This document shows, one piece after another, positions 15,710-23,334 of a stretch of 23,666 nucleotides of DNA. The position numbers and the translations under genes are program-made. Source of the DNA: RGIG2041 sp045532715 (GTDB taxonomy: Bacteria > Bacillota > Clostridia > UBA1381 > UMGS1253); the NCBI GenBank assembly GCA_045532715.1, contig JAZSGM010000143.1, positions 1 to 23,666 on the forward strand, given 5' to 3'. The notes below the pieces were generated by a model. It ran no database searches. It had not been told where the DNA came from and saw nothing but the letters and a program-made list of their open reading frames with translations. The stretch's first letter is position 1, and every line of letters starts with the position of its first letter.

Positions 15710-15740
15710 AACAAAGTATTGCGCTGATTTTACCTTTTTG

Positions 15741-17738
15741 TCAGATTAGAGGGATGAATAAACCGCCTTGCACCGTCCTGTTCTGGGAGCCGCGCTCCTT
15801 CGGCTCGGAGGTAAAATACCAGTCTGTGAACGGCACGCGCGGATAGGATTCATTTAAGAATGCCCACATCGCATCCACGATGCGCGTCATATAGTCGGTA
15901 TCCTCATCTGCCAAGCGCACGGACCACATCTGCCAGTCGGACTTGGTGTAGTCGCTGCGGCTGTCAAGCGGCAGGCCGTACGGATGCATTACCTTTTTGT
16001 AGTAAGCAATTTCCCTTTCAAATACTTCGTTCAAGAAAATGCCCCAACCGAAGATTTTGTCCCAAACCATGTTGTATTTGATACTCCAACTGCCTTCCCT
16101 ATCGAATGCAAGACGGTAATGATCTCCGTCAAATGCAGTCTTTTCCCAATTTGTGGCGTATTCCTTTGCAATGGCAAGATACTTTTCAGCTGTAGCGGCA
16201 TCGCCGATGCTTTCCATCATTTTTGCGTAGGCAGCAATACCCATAATCGCTTTTAAAGACAGATTGCAGTTGTGCGCAAGATGTCCTGCAAAGTCATCCG
16301 TACACAGTTGATTTTCCGGATCGAGACCGTATTTTACAAGATATTCTACCCACTTATCCATCAAAGCCTTGTGTTTGATGAAATAGGACATGTCCTTTTT
16401 GTAGTGACACACAGTGTATACGCACAAAATCGCATTACCGCTCTCCTCTACCGGCATCTGTCTTTCTAAAAGGAATGGTTCGCCAATGGTGCCGTAGCGT
16501 GTGCCTCTGCCGTAGCGCTGTGCAACCGCAAGCGGATACTGCCCCACATCGTGCGGTGCAAAATCGTACGGCCAATCCTCAGTATTTGCATACTTAAACA
16601 GCGGATTGAGCATGCCCTCTACGAGCGTCGGCTCTAAAAGCAAGAACATCGGAATCGATGGATAGGTTACATCGAGCGTTGCGATACAGCCGTTGCTGAA
16701 GCACTCCTTCGACATAAACTGTACCTCTTCCCCGTCCCAGGTCAGCTTATGCGCTGCAATGACCTGACGGTAGGCAAGGCTGATGATGTCTGCATACTTT
16801 TTGCCGAACTTTTCTGCCTTTTTGAGTAAATCTGCCTCTGCCTTTTCTACGCGCGCACAAATTTCGTCATATTCACTAAGTGCCTTTAGGCGCACATCCT
16901 CGAAGGTATCGCCGTCTTTTTTATAGTACGCATCTACAACCTTATCCAAGTACTTCAACGAATGAATATCGTCATACGCTGCACAGATAAAGCCGCACTC
17001 CTTGCTGCTTACGGTAAATTCCTTATCCAGGGTAATGTAAACAACCTGCTCGTTTAATGCAAACGGCTTTGTAAAATCCGGTTCCTGTGCGGGGATGCAG
17101 TGTGTGCTGATGATGTCGGAATAATGCCAGGCAACCTCTTTTGCCGTACGTACAGCCGGTGCAAAGCCGTCTGCTGAATACAGATGCAACCAGCCCCAAT
17201 CAATCGCACAACAGTCACCGCTTACCGACAGCACATCCTTGTCGCCCTTGCCGACACGCACACCGCCCTCGTAAAGCTCCGCCGTTACTGCTTCGGCGTA
17301 ATTATCTACGGAGATAGATGCATCTGCACCGAACAAAAGCTGCATTTCATGCGTCTTGCCGTCAAGCACCTCGATTTCGTAGCTGATATACGAAACCGGG
17401 CGGGTCATCAAGTAAAAATCATCCGTCAAAAGCGGCGTCATAAACGTAAGCTTCAAGCGCACAATTTCATTTTCAAAGGTGTAGGCCGTACGCATCGGGT
17501 AAACCGTTACGTCCGTCTGCTCAATCACACGCGCTTCCATATTGTAGCTACCGTCCGCAAACACCTTACCCATAAAACGGTACGCCGCACCGTCGATGTT
17601 TAAAAGACCGATTAAACTCTGTCTTTTTCCCGTCCAAAAACGTGTTGTTTCCTCATACAGCGTATCCGCACACGACCACACCGAGAAAAACGGGTCAACC
17701 GTAATGAGCGGTACTGCAGGATATCTTAACTTTTCCAT
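15741..17738 (-). CDS. Glutaminase A-like protein (DUF4964/DUF5127/DUF4965/DUF1793 family)
   Basis: Predicted 665 residues. The N terminus (RYPAVPLITVDPFFSVWS, then a TTRFWTGKRQSL-like stretch) and the C terminus (DWYFTSEPKERGSQNRTVQGG) are characteristic of the glutaminase A-like superfamily, known from fungal GtaA and many Bacteroidetes. Its second half forms an alpha/alpha six-hairpin fold related to glycoside hydrolases. The biochemical role of bacterial members is mostly unproven: glutaminase or glycosidase. Secreted relatives carry signal peptides; this one does not, so it is probably cytoplasmic. The ATG at 17738 has AGGAG (complement of 17746-17750) seven bases upstream. It is divergent from an AraC regulator only 100 bases away, which likely controls it. 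Confidence 0.88.
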   Translation of the reverse strand: MEKLRYPAVPLITVDPFFSVWSCADTLYEETTRFWTGKRQSLIGLLNIDGAAYRFMGKVFADGSYNMEARVIEQTDVTVYPMRTAYTFENEIVRLKLTFMTPLLTDDFYLMTRPVSYISYEIEVLDGKTHEMQLLFGADASISVDNYAEAVTAELYEGGVRVGKGDKDVLSVSGDCCAIDWGWLHLYSADGFAPAVRTAKEVAWHYSDIISTHCIPAQEPDFTKPFALNEQVVYITLDKEFTVSSKECGFICAAYDDIHSLKYLDKVVDAYYKKDGDTFEDVRLKALSEYDEICARVEKAEADLLKKAEKFGKKYADIISLAYRQVIAAHKLTWDGEEVQFMSKECFSNGCIATLDVTYPSIPMFLLLEPTLVEGMLNPLFKYANTEDWPYDFAPHDVGQYPLAVAQRYGRGTRYGTIGEPFLLERQMPVEESGNAILCVYTVCHYKKDMSYFIKHKALMDKWVEYLVKYGLDPENQLCTDDFAGHLAHNCNLSLKAIMGIAAYAKMMESIGDAATAEKYLAIAKEYATNWEKTAFDGDHYRLAFDREGSWSIKYNMVWDKIFGWGIFLNEVFEREIAYYKKVMHPYGLPLDSRSDYTKSDWQMWSVRLADEDTDYMTRIVDAMWAFLNESYPRVPFTDWYFTSEPKERGSQNRTVQGGLFIPLI

Positions 17739-17763
17739 AAAAACTCTCCTTTAAAAAATATTC

Positions 17764-17792
17764 TTGACAAGTATACTATATCATTATAAAAT
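17764..17792 (+). promoter_or_regulatory. Promoter of the AraC-type regulator gene
   Basis: TTGACA at 17764-17769, a 17-base spacer, then TAAAAT at 17787-17792; start near 17799. Three direct copies of ATATTGA (17810-17816, 17816-17822, 17831-17837) lie just downstream. The minus-strand promoter for the divergent gene has no good -35, as expected if it needs an activator. Confidence 0.75.
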
Positions 17793-17838
17793 ACAAAAAT
17801 AAATAGAATATATTGATATTGAGGTGTAAAATATTGAC

Positions 17839-18651
17839 ATGTACGAAAATATAACACGTTTTCCGATTGCACAGCGCAACTCCCCTTTTCGCATCCAGAT
17901 GTGTGGTGTGTCCTACTGTGACGGTACTTATCTCATACGCAGAGCACATTCCCGCATCTATTGCATGGAATATGTGCTTGCCGGCAAAGGCACGGTGCAG
18001 GTAGATGATACTATTTTCACTGCTGAGGCGGGCGACATTTATATCCTGCCGGCACGCCGGAAACACAAGTATTATTCGGATGCCAAAGACCCCTGGATTA
18101 AAATCTGGTTCAACATCCGTGGCGAGCTGGTGGATCAACTGTTTTCCTGCTATGGGCTTGAAAACATCTTTCACATCACAAATCTGCCGATTTATCCGCT
18201 GTTCCGGGAATTTTTGGATTGTGCGAAAGCCACCGCAGATATATATGCCGCGCAGGATGCTTGCGCAGTGGTGTTTTTAAAAATCATGCAGGCGTTTGCC
18301 ACACATATACACTTAGAACAACCGCTAAATGCAAATCTCGCACATCGCTTGAAGGAAAAAATCGACAATCTGACAGATTTTACAACGGATTTTGACACAC
18401 TGATTGCTGACCTATACTGCACCAAATCGCACATCATCCGTCTCTATAAAAAGGAGTACGGCGTTACGCCATACAATTATCTTTTACAAAAGAAGCTGGC
18501 ACACGCAAAAATGCTTTTGGAAAATGCAGCGATGCCCGTACGTGATATTGCGCTTACGCTCGGCTTTCGTGACAGTCATTATTTTTCAAACTTCTTTAAA
18601 AAAGAGGTTGGCATAAGTCCTCTGCTGTACCGCAAAGGACAAAAAAAGTAA
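17839..18651 (+). CDS. AraC-family transcriptional regulator
   Basis: Predicted 270 residues. Residues 1-150 form a cupin-type sensing domain (AraC N-terminal; MEYVLAGKGTVQVDD and AEAGDIYILPARRKHKY). Residues about 175-266 hold the two helix-turn-helix motifs: DFDTLIADLYCTKSHIIRLYKKEYG, then MPVRDIALTLGFRDSHYFSNFFKKEVG with the typical FF..FKKxxGxSPxxYR ending. GAGGTG at 17821-17826 is 12 bases before the ATG, a slightly long spacing. Such proteins activate nearby sugar-utilisation genes upon ligand binding, so the divergent glutaminase-like gene is the best candidate target. The sulfatase operon could be a second target. No strong terminator follows. Confidence 0.93.
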   Translation: MYENITRFPIAQRNSPFRIQMCGVSYCDGTYLIRRAHSRIYCMEYVLAGKGTVQVDDTIFTAEAGDIYILPARRKHKYYSDAKDPWIKIWFNIRGELVDQLFSCYGLENIFHITNLPIYPLFREFLDCAKATADIYAAQDACAVVFLKIMQAFATHIHLEQPLNANLAHRLKEKIDNLTDFTTDFDTLIADLYCTKSHIIRLYKKEYGVTPYNYLLQKKLAHAKMLLENAAMPVRDIALTLGFRDSHYFSNFFKKEVGISPLLYRKGQKK

Positions 18652-18666
18652 ACGCAAAAATTTTTG

Positions 18667-18695
18667 TTGCTTTTGTCAAAGTTTTATCATATAAT
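18667..18695 (+). promoter_or_regulatory. Promoter of the cysteine synthase-like gene
   Basis: A perfect TATAAT at 18690-18695 with TTGCTT 17 bases upstream at 18667-18672 (3 of 6 matches). A TTGTCA at 18673-18678 is only 11 bases from it and cannot be the -35. Start near 18702, leaving a leader of about 85 bases. Confidence 0.5.
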
Positions 18696-18703
18696 ATAGC
18701 ATA

Positions 18704-18737
18704 TGGTTTTTTGAAAACCAAAGTGCTTTCAGCACTT
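18704..18737 (+). promoter_or_regulatory. Two adjacent hairpins in the cysteine synthase leader
   Basis: TGGTTTT/AAAACCA (18704-18710, 18714-18720) and AAGTGCT/AGCACTT (18721-18727, 18731-18737) are back-to-back seven-base-pair stems with three-base loops, at the predicted 5' end of the mRNA. They do not match a riboswitch I recognise. Possible roles are 5' stabilisation or a protein-binding site. Confidence 0.45.
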
Positions 18738-18787
18738 CACAGCCTAACAGCTACATATGGATTTTTTAGGAATTAAGGACTGATTTT

Positions 18788-19714
18788 ATGGTTTACAACA
18801 ATATTTTAGAAGCCATCGGCAACACGCCGATGATTAAACTGCAGCATCTTGCAGACCCGAACGGCGCAGATATCCTCGTTAAATTCGAGGGGTTGAATGT
18901 CGGCGGCTCCATCAAAACACGCACGGCATACAATATGATTTGCGCAGCTGAAAAGCAGGGTTTAATACATAAGGACACCATTATCGTCGAGCCGACCAGC
19001 GGCAACCAGGGCATCGGTCTCGCCCTCGTCGGCGCAGTGCGCGGCTACAAAACAAAAATCATTATGCCCGACTCTGTCAGCGAGGAAAGAAGAAAGCTCG
19101 TAAACCAGTATGGCGCTGAAGTGATTTTGGTGCACGATGCCGGCAACATCGGCGCATGTATAGAGGAATGTGTACAATTAGCGCTCAAAATGAAAAACGA
19201 CGACCCGAATGTGTTTGTACCGCAGCAGTTCGAAAATCCGGCAAACCCGGCAATCCAGCGCGAACAGACGGCTAAGGAAATCTTAGACGCAGTCGGCGGT
19301 CCGATTCACGGTTTTTGCTCCGGCATCGGCACCGGCGGTACCATTACCGGCATCGGCGAAGCCTTAAAGGCGGCAAATCCGGAAATGACCATTTGGGCGG
19401 TAGAGCCGGAGCACGCGGCAATCCTGTCCGGCGGCTCCATCGGCACGCATCTGCAGATGGGCATCGGCGACGGTCTGATTCCGGAAATTTTAAACTGTGA
19501 AATCTACGATGACATTTGCATCGTTAAAGACGAAGAAGCAATCGAAACCTCGAAGGCGCTTGCCTCGAAGGAGGGTATTTTGTGCGGTATCTCCAGCGGC
19601 ACAAATGTCGCTGCTGCCATCAAGCTTGCAAAAAAGCTCGGCAAGGGCAAAACCGTAGTCACCGTTTTGCCGGATACAGCGGAGCGCTACTTCTCTACCC
19701 CGTTATTCGGATAA
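18788..19714 (+). CDS. Cysteine synthase family PLP enzyme (CysK-like)
   Basis: Predicted 308 residues, fold type II PLP enzyme. O-acetylserine sulfhydrylases make cysteine from O-acetylserine and sulfide. PLP-binding Lys43 lies in GGSIKTRTA, where canonical enzymes have SVKDR. The substrate loop is TSGNQG (70-75) instead of TSGNTG. The phosphate loop GIGTGGTITGIG (179-190) and Ser270 in CGISSGTN are standard. The ATG at 18788 has TAAGGA (18774-18779) eight bases upstream. It is monocistronic between its own promoter and the terminator at 19720. The family is certain. The two loop changes, which I believe recur in a Clostridia subgroup, leave the exact acyl-serine substrate open. Confidence 0.88.
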   Translation: MVYNNILEAIGNTPMIKLQHLADPNGADILVKFEGLNVGGSIKTRTAYNMICAAEKQGLIHKDTIIVEPTSGNQGIGLALVGAVRGYKTKIIMPDSVSEERRKLVNQYGAEVILVHDAGNIGACIEECVQLALKMKNDDPNVFVPQQFENPANPAIQREQTAKEILDAVGGPIHGFCSGIGTGGTITGIGEALKAANPEMTIWAVEPEHAAILSGGSIGTHLQMGIGDGLIPEILNCEIYDDICIVKDEEAIETSKALASKEGILCGISSGTNVAAAIKLAKKLGKGKTVVTVLPDTAERYFSTPLFG

Positions 19715-19719
19715 TTTTA

Positions 19720-19757
19720 TGCTTTCGCGGATATGCTATCCGCGAAAGCATTTTTTT
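19720..19757 (+). terminator. Strong rho-independent terminator
   Basis: A perfect 14-base-pair stem TGCTTTCGCGGATA (19720-19733 with 19737-19750), three-base loop, then T7 (19751-19757), starting five bases after the cysteine synthase stop. Confidence 0.95.
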
Positions 19758-19795
19758 AAATTTTTAGCCTTTTTTAATTTTTTTTGCGTGAGGTA

Positions 19796-19824
19796 TTGAA
19801 TATTTTTCCAAAAAGTGCTAAAAT
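19796..19824 (+). promoter_or_regulatory. Promoter of the cofE-like/guaA-like operon
   Basis: TTGAAT at 19796-19801, a 17-base spacer ending in TGC, and TAAAAT at 19819-19824. The start would be near 19831, about 40 bases before the ATG at 19872. Confidence 0.65.
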
Positions 19825-19871
19825 ACAGTGTGGTTTTTTTTAAATTTTATTATAGAAAGAAGCGCTGATCT

Positions 19872-21071
19872 ATGGCAAACAACGAAAGAAGAGTCGGCAC
19901 GGTATCGAGAGGTATCCGCTGCCCTATTATCCGCGAAGGCGACGACCTTGCGAAAATCGTAGCAGACAGTGTATTAGAGGCTGCCGAATACGAAGGCTTC
20001 TCTATGCGCGACCGCGATGTAATTTCCATTACGGAATCTATTGTCGCTCGTGCGCAGGGCAACTATGTTTCGGTAGACAATATTGCAGCAGATGTTCGCG
20101 CAAAGCTCGGCGGCGGTACAGTGGGTGTTATTTTCCCGATTCTTTCCCGCAACCGTTTCGCAATTTGCCTGAAGGGCATTGCAAAGGGCGCCAAGAAAAT
20201 TGTTCTGATGCTCAGCTATCCCTCCGATGAAGTCGGCAACGCGCTCATCAGCATGGATAAGATTGACGAGTCCGGCGTAAATCCGTTCTCCGATGTATTA
20301 AGCGAAGAAAAATACCGCGAGCTGTTCGGCGAAAATGTACACGAATTTACAGGCGTAGACTATGTAAAATACTACGGTGATCTTATTCGCGAATGCGGTG
20401 CGGAGGCTGAAATTATTTTTGCAAATCAGCCGAAGGCAATTTTAGAGTATACAGACCACGTTATCAATTGTGATATTCATACAAGAGCACGTACAAAGCG
20501 CATTCTGCTTGCAGCAGGCGCAAAGGTAGTGTGCAGCCTGGATGATATCATGAACGCGCCGATTGACGGCAGTGGCTGCAATGAAAAATACGGCCTGCTC
20601 GGCTCGAACAAGTCTACCGAAGATACTGTTAAGCTGTTCCCGCGCGAGTGCAAGCCGCTCGTGTTGGACATTCAGAAAAGAATCTTAGAAGCAACCGGCA
20701 AGCATGTAGAGGTTATGGTTTACGGCGACGGTGCCTTCAAAGACCCGCAGGGTAAGATTTGGGAGCTTGCCGATCCGGTGGTTTCCCCGGCATATACAGA
20801 CGGTTTAATCGGTACACCGAACGAATTGAAGCTCAAGTATCTGGCAGATAATGACTTTAAGGACCTCTCCGGCGAGGAGCTCAAAAAGGCAATTTCCGAA
20901 AGTATCCGCGCCAAGGACGACAATCTCGTCGGCAATATGGCATCCCAGGGTACAACACCGCGCCAGCTGACCGACTTAATCGGCTCTCTTTGCGACCTTA
21001 CCAGCGGCTCCGGTGACAAGGGCACCCCGGTCGTTTTGGTACAGGGTTACTTCGATAACTATACTATGTGA
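19872..21071 (+). CDS. CofE-like protein (coenzyme F420-0:L-glutamate ligase family)
   Basis: Predicted 399 residues. Residues 18-70 (IIREGDDLAKIV, then RDRDVISITESIVARAQGN) match the GTP-binding start of CofE/FbiB gamma-glutamyl ligases. Later, a segment ending LDIQKRILEATGKHVEVMVYGDG (about 275-300) aligns with the second CofE core block and its Asp-containing metal loop. Archaeal CofE has about 250 residues; this form has an extra section of roughly 150 residues, mainly between the two blocks. Archaeal and actinobacterial enzymes add glutamates to coenzyme F420. No other F420 gene is present here and Clostridia generally lack F420, so the acceptor is unknown. The ribosome site is weak (GAAAGAAG). 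It is followed after 19 bases by the GMP synthetase domain gene. Confidence 0.8.
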   Translation: MANNERRVGTVSRGIRCPIIREGDDLAKIVADSVLEAAEYEGFSMRDRDVISITESIVARAQGNYVSVDNIAADVRAKLGGGTVGVIFPILSRNRFAICLKGIAKGAKKIVLMLSYPSDEVGNALISMDKIDESGVNPFSDVLSEEKYRELFGENVHEFTGVDYVKYYGDLIRECGAEAEIIFANQPKAILEYTDHVINCDIHTRARTKRILLAAGAKVVCSLDDIMNAPIDGSGCNEKYGLLGSNKSTEDTVKLFPRECKPLVLDIQKRILEATGKHVEVMVYGDGAFKDPQGKIWELADPVVSPAYTDGLIGTPNELKLKYLADNDFKDLSGEELKKAISESIRAKDDNLVGNMASQGTTPRQLTDLIGSLCDLTSGSGDKGTPVVLVQGYFDNYTM

Positions 21072-21090
21072 TTTACAGGGGGAAATAATT

Positions 21091-22068
21091 ATGAGCAATA
21101 TTAGACCTGAATCTATGGAAAGAATTACAACCAAAGCACTTGCAGATGCATTTATCGAAGAGCAGGTTGCTGCTGTACGTGCACAGGTTGGTGATAAAAA
21201 GGTGCTTTTAGCACTCTCCGGCGGTGTAGACTCGTCGGTTGTTGCAGCGCTTTTGATTAAGGCCATCGGCAAGCAGCTTATCTGCGTACATGTAAACCAT
21301 GGACTGATGCGCAAAGGCGAAAGCGAGCAGGTAATCGAAGTGTTCGGCAAAGAGCTGGACGCTAACCTCATTTATGTCGATGCAACTGACCGTTTCTTAG
21401 ACCTGCTTGCAGGCGTAGATGAGCCGGAAAAGAAAAGAAAAATCATCGGCGGTGAGTTTATTAAAGTGTTTGATGAGGAAGCTGCAAAGCTCACTGATGT
21501 TTCCTTCCTTGCTCAAGGTACAATATACCCGGATATTTTGGAAAGCCACGGCGTAAAGGCGCACCACAATGTGGGCGGTCTGCCGGAGGATATGGAAATG
21601 GAGCTCGTTGAACCGGTAAAGCTTTTGTATAAAGACGAGGTTCGTGTTGTCGGCAGTGCATTAGGTCTGCCGGACAATATGGTATACCGTCAGCCGTTCC
21701 CGGGTCCGGGACTCGGTGTACGATGCCTCGGTGCAATCACACGCGACAGACTCGCTGCGCTGCGTGAAGCAGACGCCATTTTACGTGAAGAATTCGAATT
21801 AAACGGACTTGCAGGCAAGGTATGGCAGTATTTTATCGCCGTGCCGGACTTCACTTCCGTCGGTGTAAAGGACGATAAGCGCTACATGGGCTGGCCGGCA
21901 ATCATCCGCGCAGTCAACACCGTAGACGCTATGACCGCAACGATTGAAGAAATTCCGTACGCTGTTCTCCACCGCATTACAGACAGAATCACCCACGAAG
22001 TACCGGGCATCAACCGCGTCCTTCTGGATTTAACGCCAAAGCCGATTGGTACGATCGAGTGGGAATGA
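21091..22068 (+). CDS. Stand-alone GMP synthetase (ATP-pyrophosphatase) domain, GuaA C-terminal half
   Basis: Predicted 325 residues. It matches the ATP-pyrophosphatase and dimerisation halves of GuaA: P-loop SGGVDSS at 43-49, VNHGLMRKGE, KRKIIGGEFI, HHNVGGLPEDM, the FPGPGLGVR motif, and the invariant C-terminal end KPIGTIEWE. This converts XMP to GMP using ATP and ammonia. Bacterial GuaA normally has about 510-525 residues with an N-terminal glutaminase; here that half is absent, as in archaeal GuaAb. The loop between YPDILES and HHNVGG is about 8-10 residues shorter than usual. AGGGGGA at 21077-21083 precedes the ATG by about eight bases, so the start is real. The cofE-like gene upstream is not a glutaminase. 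Its amidotransferase partner, if any, is elsewhere. Confidence 0.88.
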   Translation: MSNIRPESMERITTKALADAFIEEQVAAVRAQVGDKKVLLALSGGVDSSVVAALLIKAIGKQLICVHVNHGLMRKGESEQVIEVFGKELDANLIYVDATDRFLDLLAGVDEPEKKRKIIGGEFIKVFDEEAAKLTDVSFLAQGTIYPDILESHGVKAHHNVGGLPEDMEMELVEPVKLLYKDEVRVVGSALGLPDNMVYRQPFPGPGLGVRCLGAITRDRLAALREADAILREEFELNGLAGKVWQYFIAVPDFTSVGVKDDKRYMGWPAIIRAVNTVDAMTATIEEIPYAVLHRITDRITHEVPGINRVLLDLTPKPIGTIEWE

Positions 22069-22155
22069 CGAATTGCGGAGCGAAAACCGCATAACCACGC
22101 CGTTTTCGGGCATTTTCAAATGAAAATGGCAACGATTTGGCAACATTAAATACTA

Positions 22156-22186
22156 AGAGCTAACTGATTTCAGTTGGCTCTTTTTT
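22156..22186 (+). terminator. Rho-independent terminator after the GMP synthetase domain gene
   Basis: An 11-base-pair stem with one G-U pair (22156-22166 with 22171-22181), a four-base loop and a T-run to 22186. Confidence 0.85.
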
Positions 22187-22376
22187 GTGTGTTATTTCAA
22201 CTTTAAAAACAACATATTCTACGATTCTTCGTAGGGAAGAGAAAAATTGTTGAAAAGCAACGAGTAACCAATAACTATAAATCAGATTTATATCTTCCGG
22301 GAACAAAGACGATTAACAGATGTGTTGAGCAGTATACTAAAACCCTGCATTGCTCAACTTGGTTGCATTTCAAACA

Positions 22377-22404
22377 CAAAAGGCACAGCGCCGAACGCTG
22401 TGCC
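22377..22404 (-). terminator. Rho-independent terminator after the cell wall hydrolase gene
   Basis: On the minus strand, GGCACAGCG/CGCTGTGCC (22396-22404 with 22382-22390) with a five-base loop, followed by TTTTGTGTTTG, eight bases after the stop at 22413. Confidence 0.88.
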
Positions 22405-22412
22405 CCATTCTT

Positions 22413-23258
22413 TTATAAATAAAATGCGTGATTGCCGATTGTAGTATAATACCTTCTGTTGCGCGCAATCCAGTTTGTGCCCGCGATGCGCGGATTGTAG
22501 AAAAACAAACTATTACCGACATTATTTTCTCCGTGCAGAGCACGTTTTGCCGCGATGATAGACGCCATTGCCGGCGTGTTGTATATCGAGCCGTCCACCG
22601 AAGGCGTATACTGTATGCCAAAGCGGCGGTCAAAAATCACCTCAAAAATCGTATTCGGGTACTGGCTGCTTTTCACGCGGTTCAAAATCACATTCGCTAC
22701 CGCCAGCTTGCCGGCGTCCGGCTCACCGCGACTCTCCGCATGCACAATACGCGCCAGCCACCACACATCATCCTTCTGGTAATACGTGTTCACATACTGT
22801 GCCGGAACCGTATAATTCGGTACGGTAAACACAACGTTGTAATACTGCGCATCCCAACCAACCTGCACACCAAACATCGTTTGTGCAAAACGAACAGGCA
22901 CATACATTCTTCCATCCACCGTTTCAGCCGGATACGGCAACGTATGCTCTACCCCATTAATCGTATACACATTCGAGTGGTCTTTCAGCTTTGCTACATT
23001 TCCCCAATGATTTACCGTGAGTGTTTCGCTTTTTGCATCCCATGTATAGTTGTCAACCCACATAAGCTCACAAAGCGAACGTACTGCAATAAACACAGTT
23101 CCGCGATACTCAATCAGCGGCAAGCTCGGCTTTACATAAGTGCCGTTAATTACCAAATCCAACGGCATATTGCTGTCATTATAAATTGCCTGCGCGGACG
23201 TATGATACGGCAGAATCATCACTATGCATAAGCAAAGCGATACAATCAACTTTTTCAT
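22413..23258 (-). CDS. Secreted SleB-type cell wall hydrolase with copper amine oxidase-like N-terminal (stalk) domain
   Basis: Predicted 281 residues. Residues 1-24 are a signal peptide (MKKLIVSLCLCIVMILPYHTSAQA). Residues about 35-147 form a copper amine oxidase N-terminal-like domain, with the usual KPSLPLIEYRGTVFIAVRSL and DGRMYVPVRFAQTMFGVQVGWD patterns. Residues about 165-281 are a Hydrolase_2/SleB-type domain with the putative catalytic Glu175 in VHAESRGEP, then VILNRVKSSQYPNTI and the C-terminal IGNHAFY. SleB relatives are lytic transglycosylases that cut peptidoglycan, classically spore cortex; this architecture is common in Clostridia and also used outside spores. The start at 23258 has GAGGA five bases upstream and gives a proper signal peptide; the frame extends to 23324 without a ribosome site. 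Housekeeping-type promoter upstream. Confidence 0.92.
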   Translation of the reverse strand: MKKLIVSLCLCIVMILPYHTSAQAIYNDSNMPLDLVINGTYVKPSLPLIEYRGTVFIAVRSLCELMWVDNYTWDAKSETLTVNHWGNVAKLKDHSNVYTINGVEHTLPYPAETVDGRMYVPVRFAQTMFGVQVGWDAQYYNVVFTVPNYTVPAQYVNTYYQKDDVWWLARIVHAESRGEPDAGKLAVANVILNRVKSSQYPNTIFEVIFDRRFGIQYTPSVDGSIYNTPAMASIIAAKRALHGENNVGNSLFFYNPRIAGTNWIARNRRYYTTIGNHAFYL

Positions 23259-23334
23259 AAAATCCTCATTTCCCGCATTGTTTTTCCCAAACTCATTGTA
23301 GAAAAACCGCGTTATCTTTAGCAATGCAATTTAG

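Larger units (their letters stand above)
15263..15740. repeat. Repeat-rich gene-free gap
   Basis: No gene is supported. From left to right: AT-rich sequence that should carry the maturase promoter (a TATTAT-like -10 on the minus strand near 15297-15304, no good -35); hairpin TGGTCC 15447-15452 with GGACCA 15457-15462; a block at 15465-15505 homologous to 12447-12502; hairpin GGGACGATG 15513-15521 with CATCGTCCC 15526-15534; two 25-base direct repeats; and a large hairpin at 15669-15709. The arrangement resembles dispersed intergenic repeat families of gut Firmicutes. Confidence 0.65.
22069..22412. other. Intergenic region with several inverted repeats, no gene
   Basis: Between two converging genes. 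It contains CGAAAAC 22081-22087 with GTTTTCG 22102-22108, CATTTTC with GAAAATG around 22111-22128, the terminator at 22156-22186, CTACGA 22219-22224 with TCGTAG 22229-22234, GTTGAGCA 22324-22331 with TGCTCAAC 22351-22358, and the minus-strand terminator. No reading frame with a start and ribosome site is present. Some of this may be decayed mobile DNA. Confidence 0.6.

Noticed and set aside
12217..15740. Repeats in the two gaps considered as a CRISPR array
   Set aside because: Units are not evenly spaced, differ in sequence, and no cas genes are present.
22050..22160. Possible integration site at the 3' end of the guaA-like gene
   Set aside because: guaA 3' ends are known attachment sites for mobile elements, but no integrase or direct repeat of the gene end is visible here; only inverted repeats and a terminator follow.
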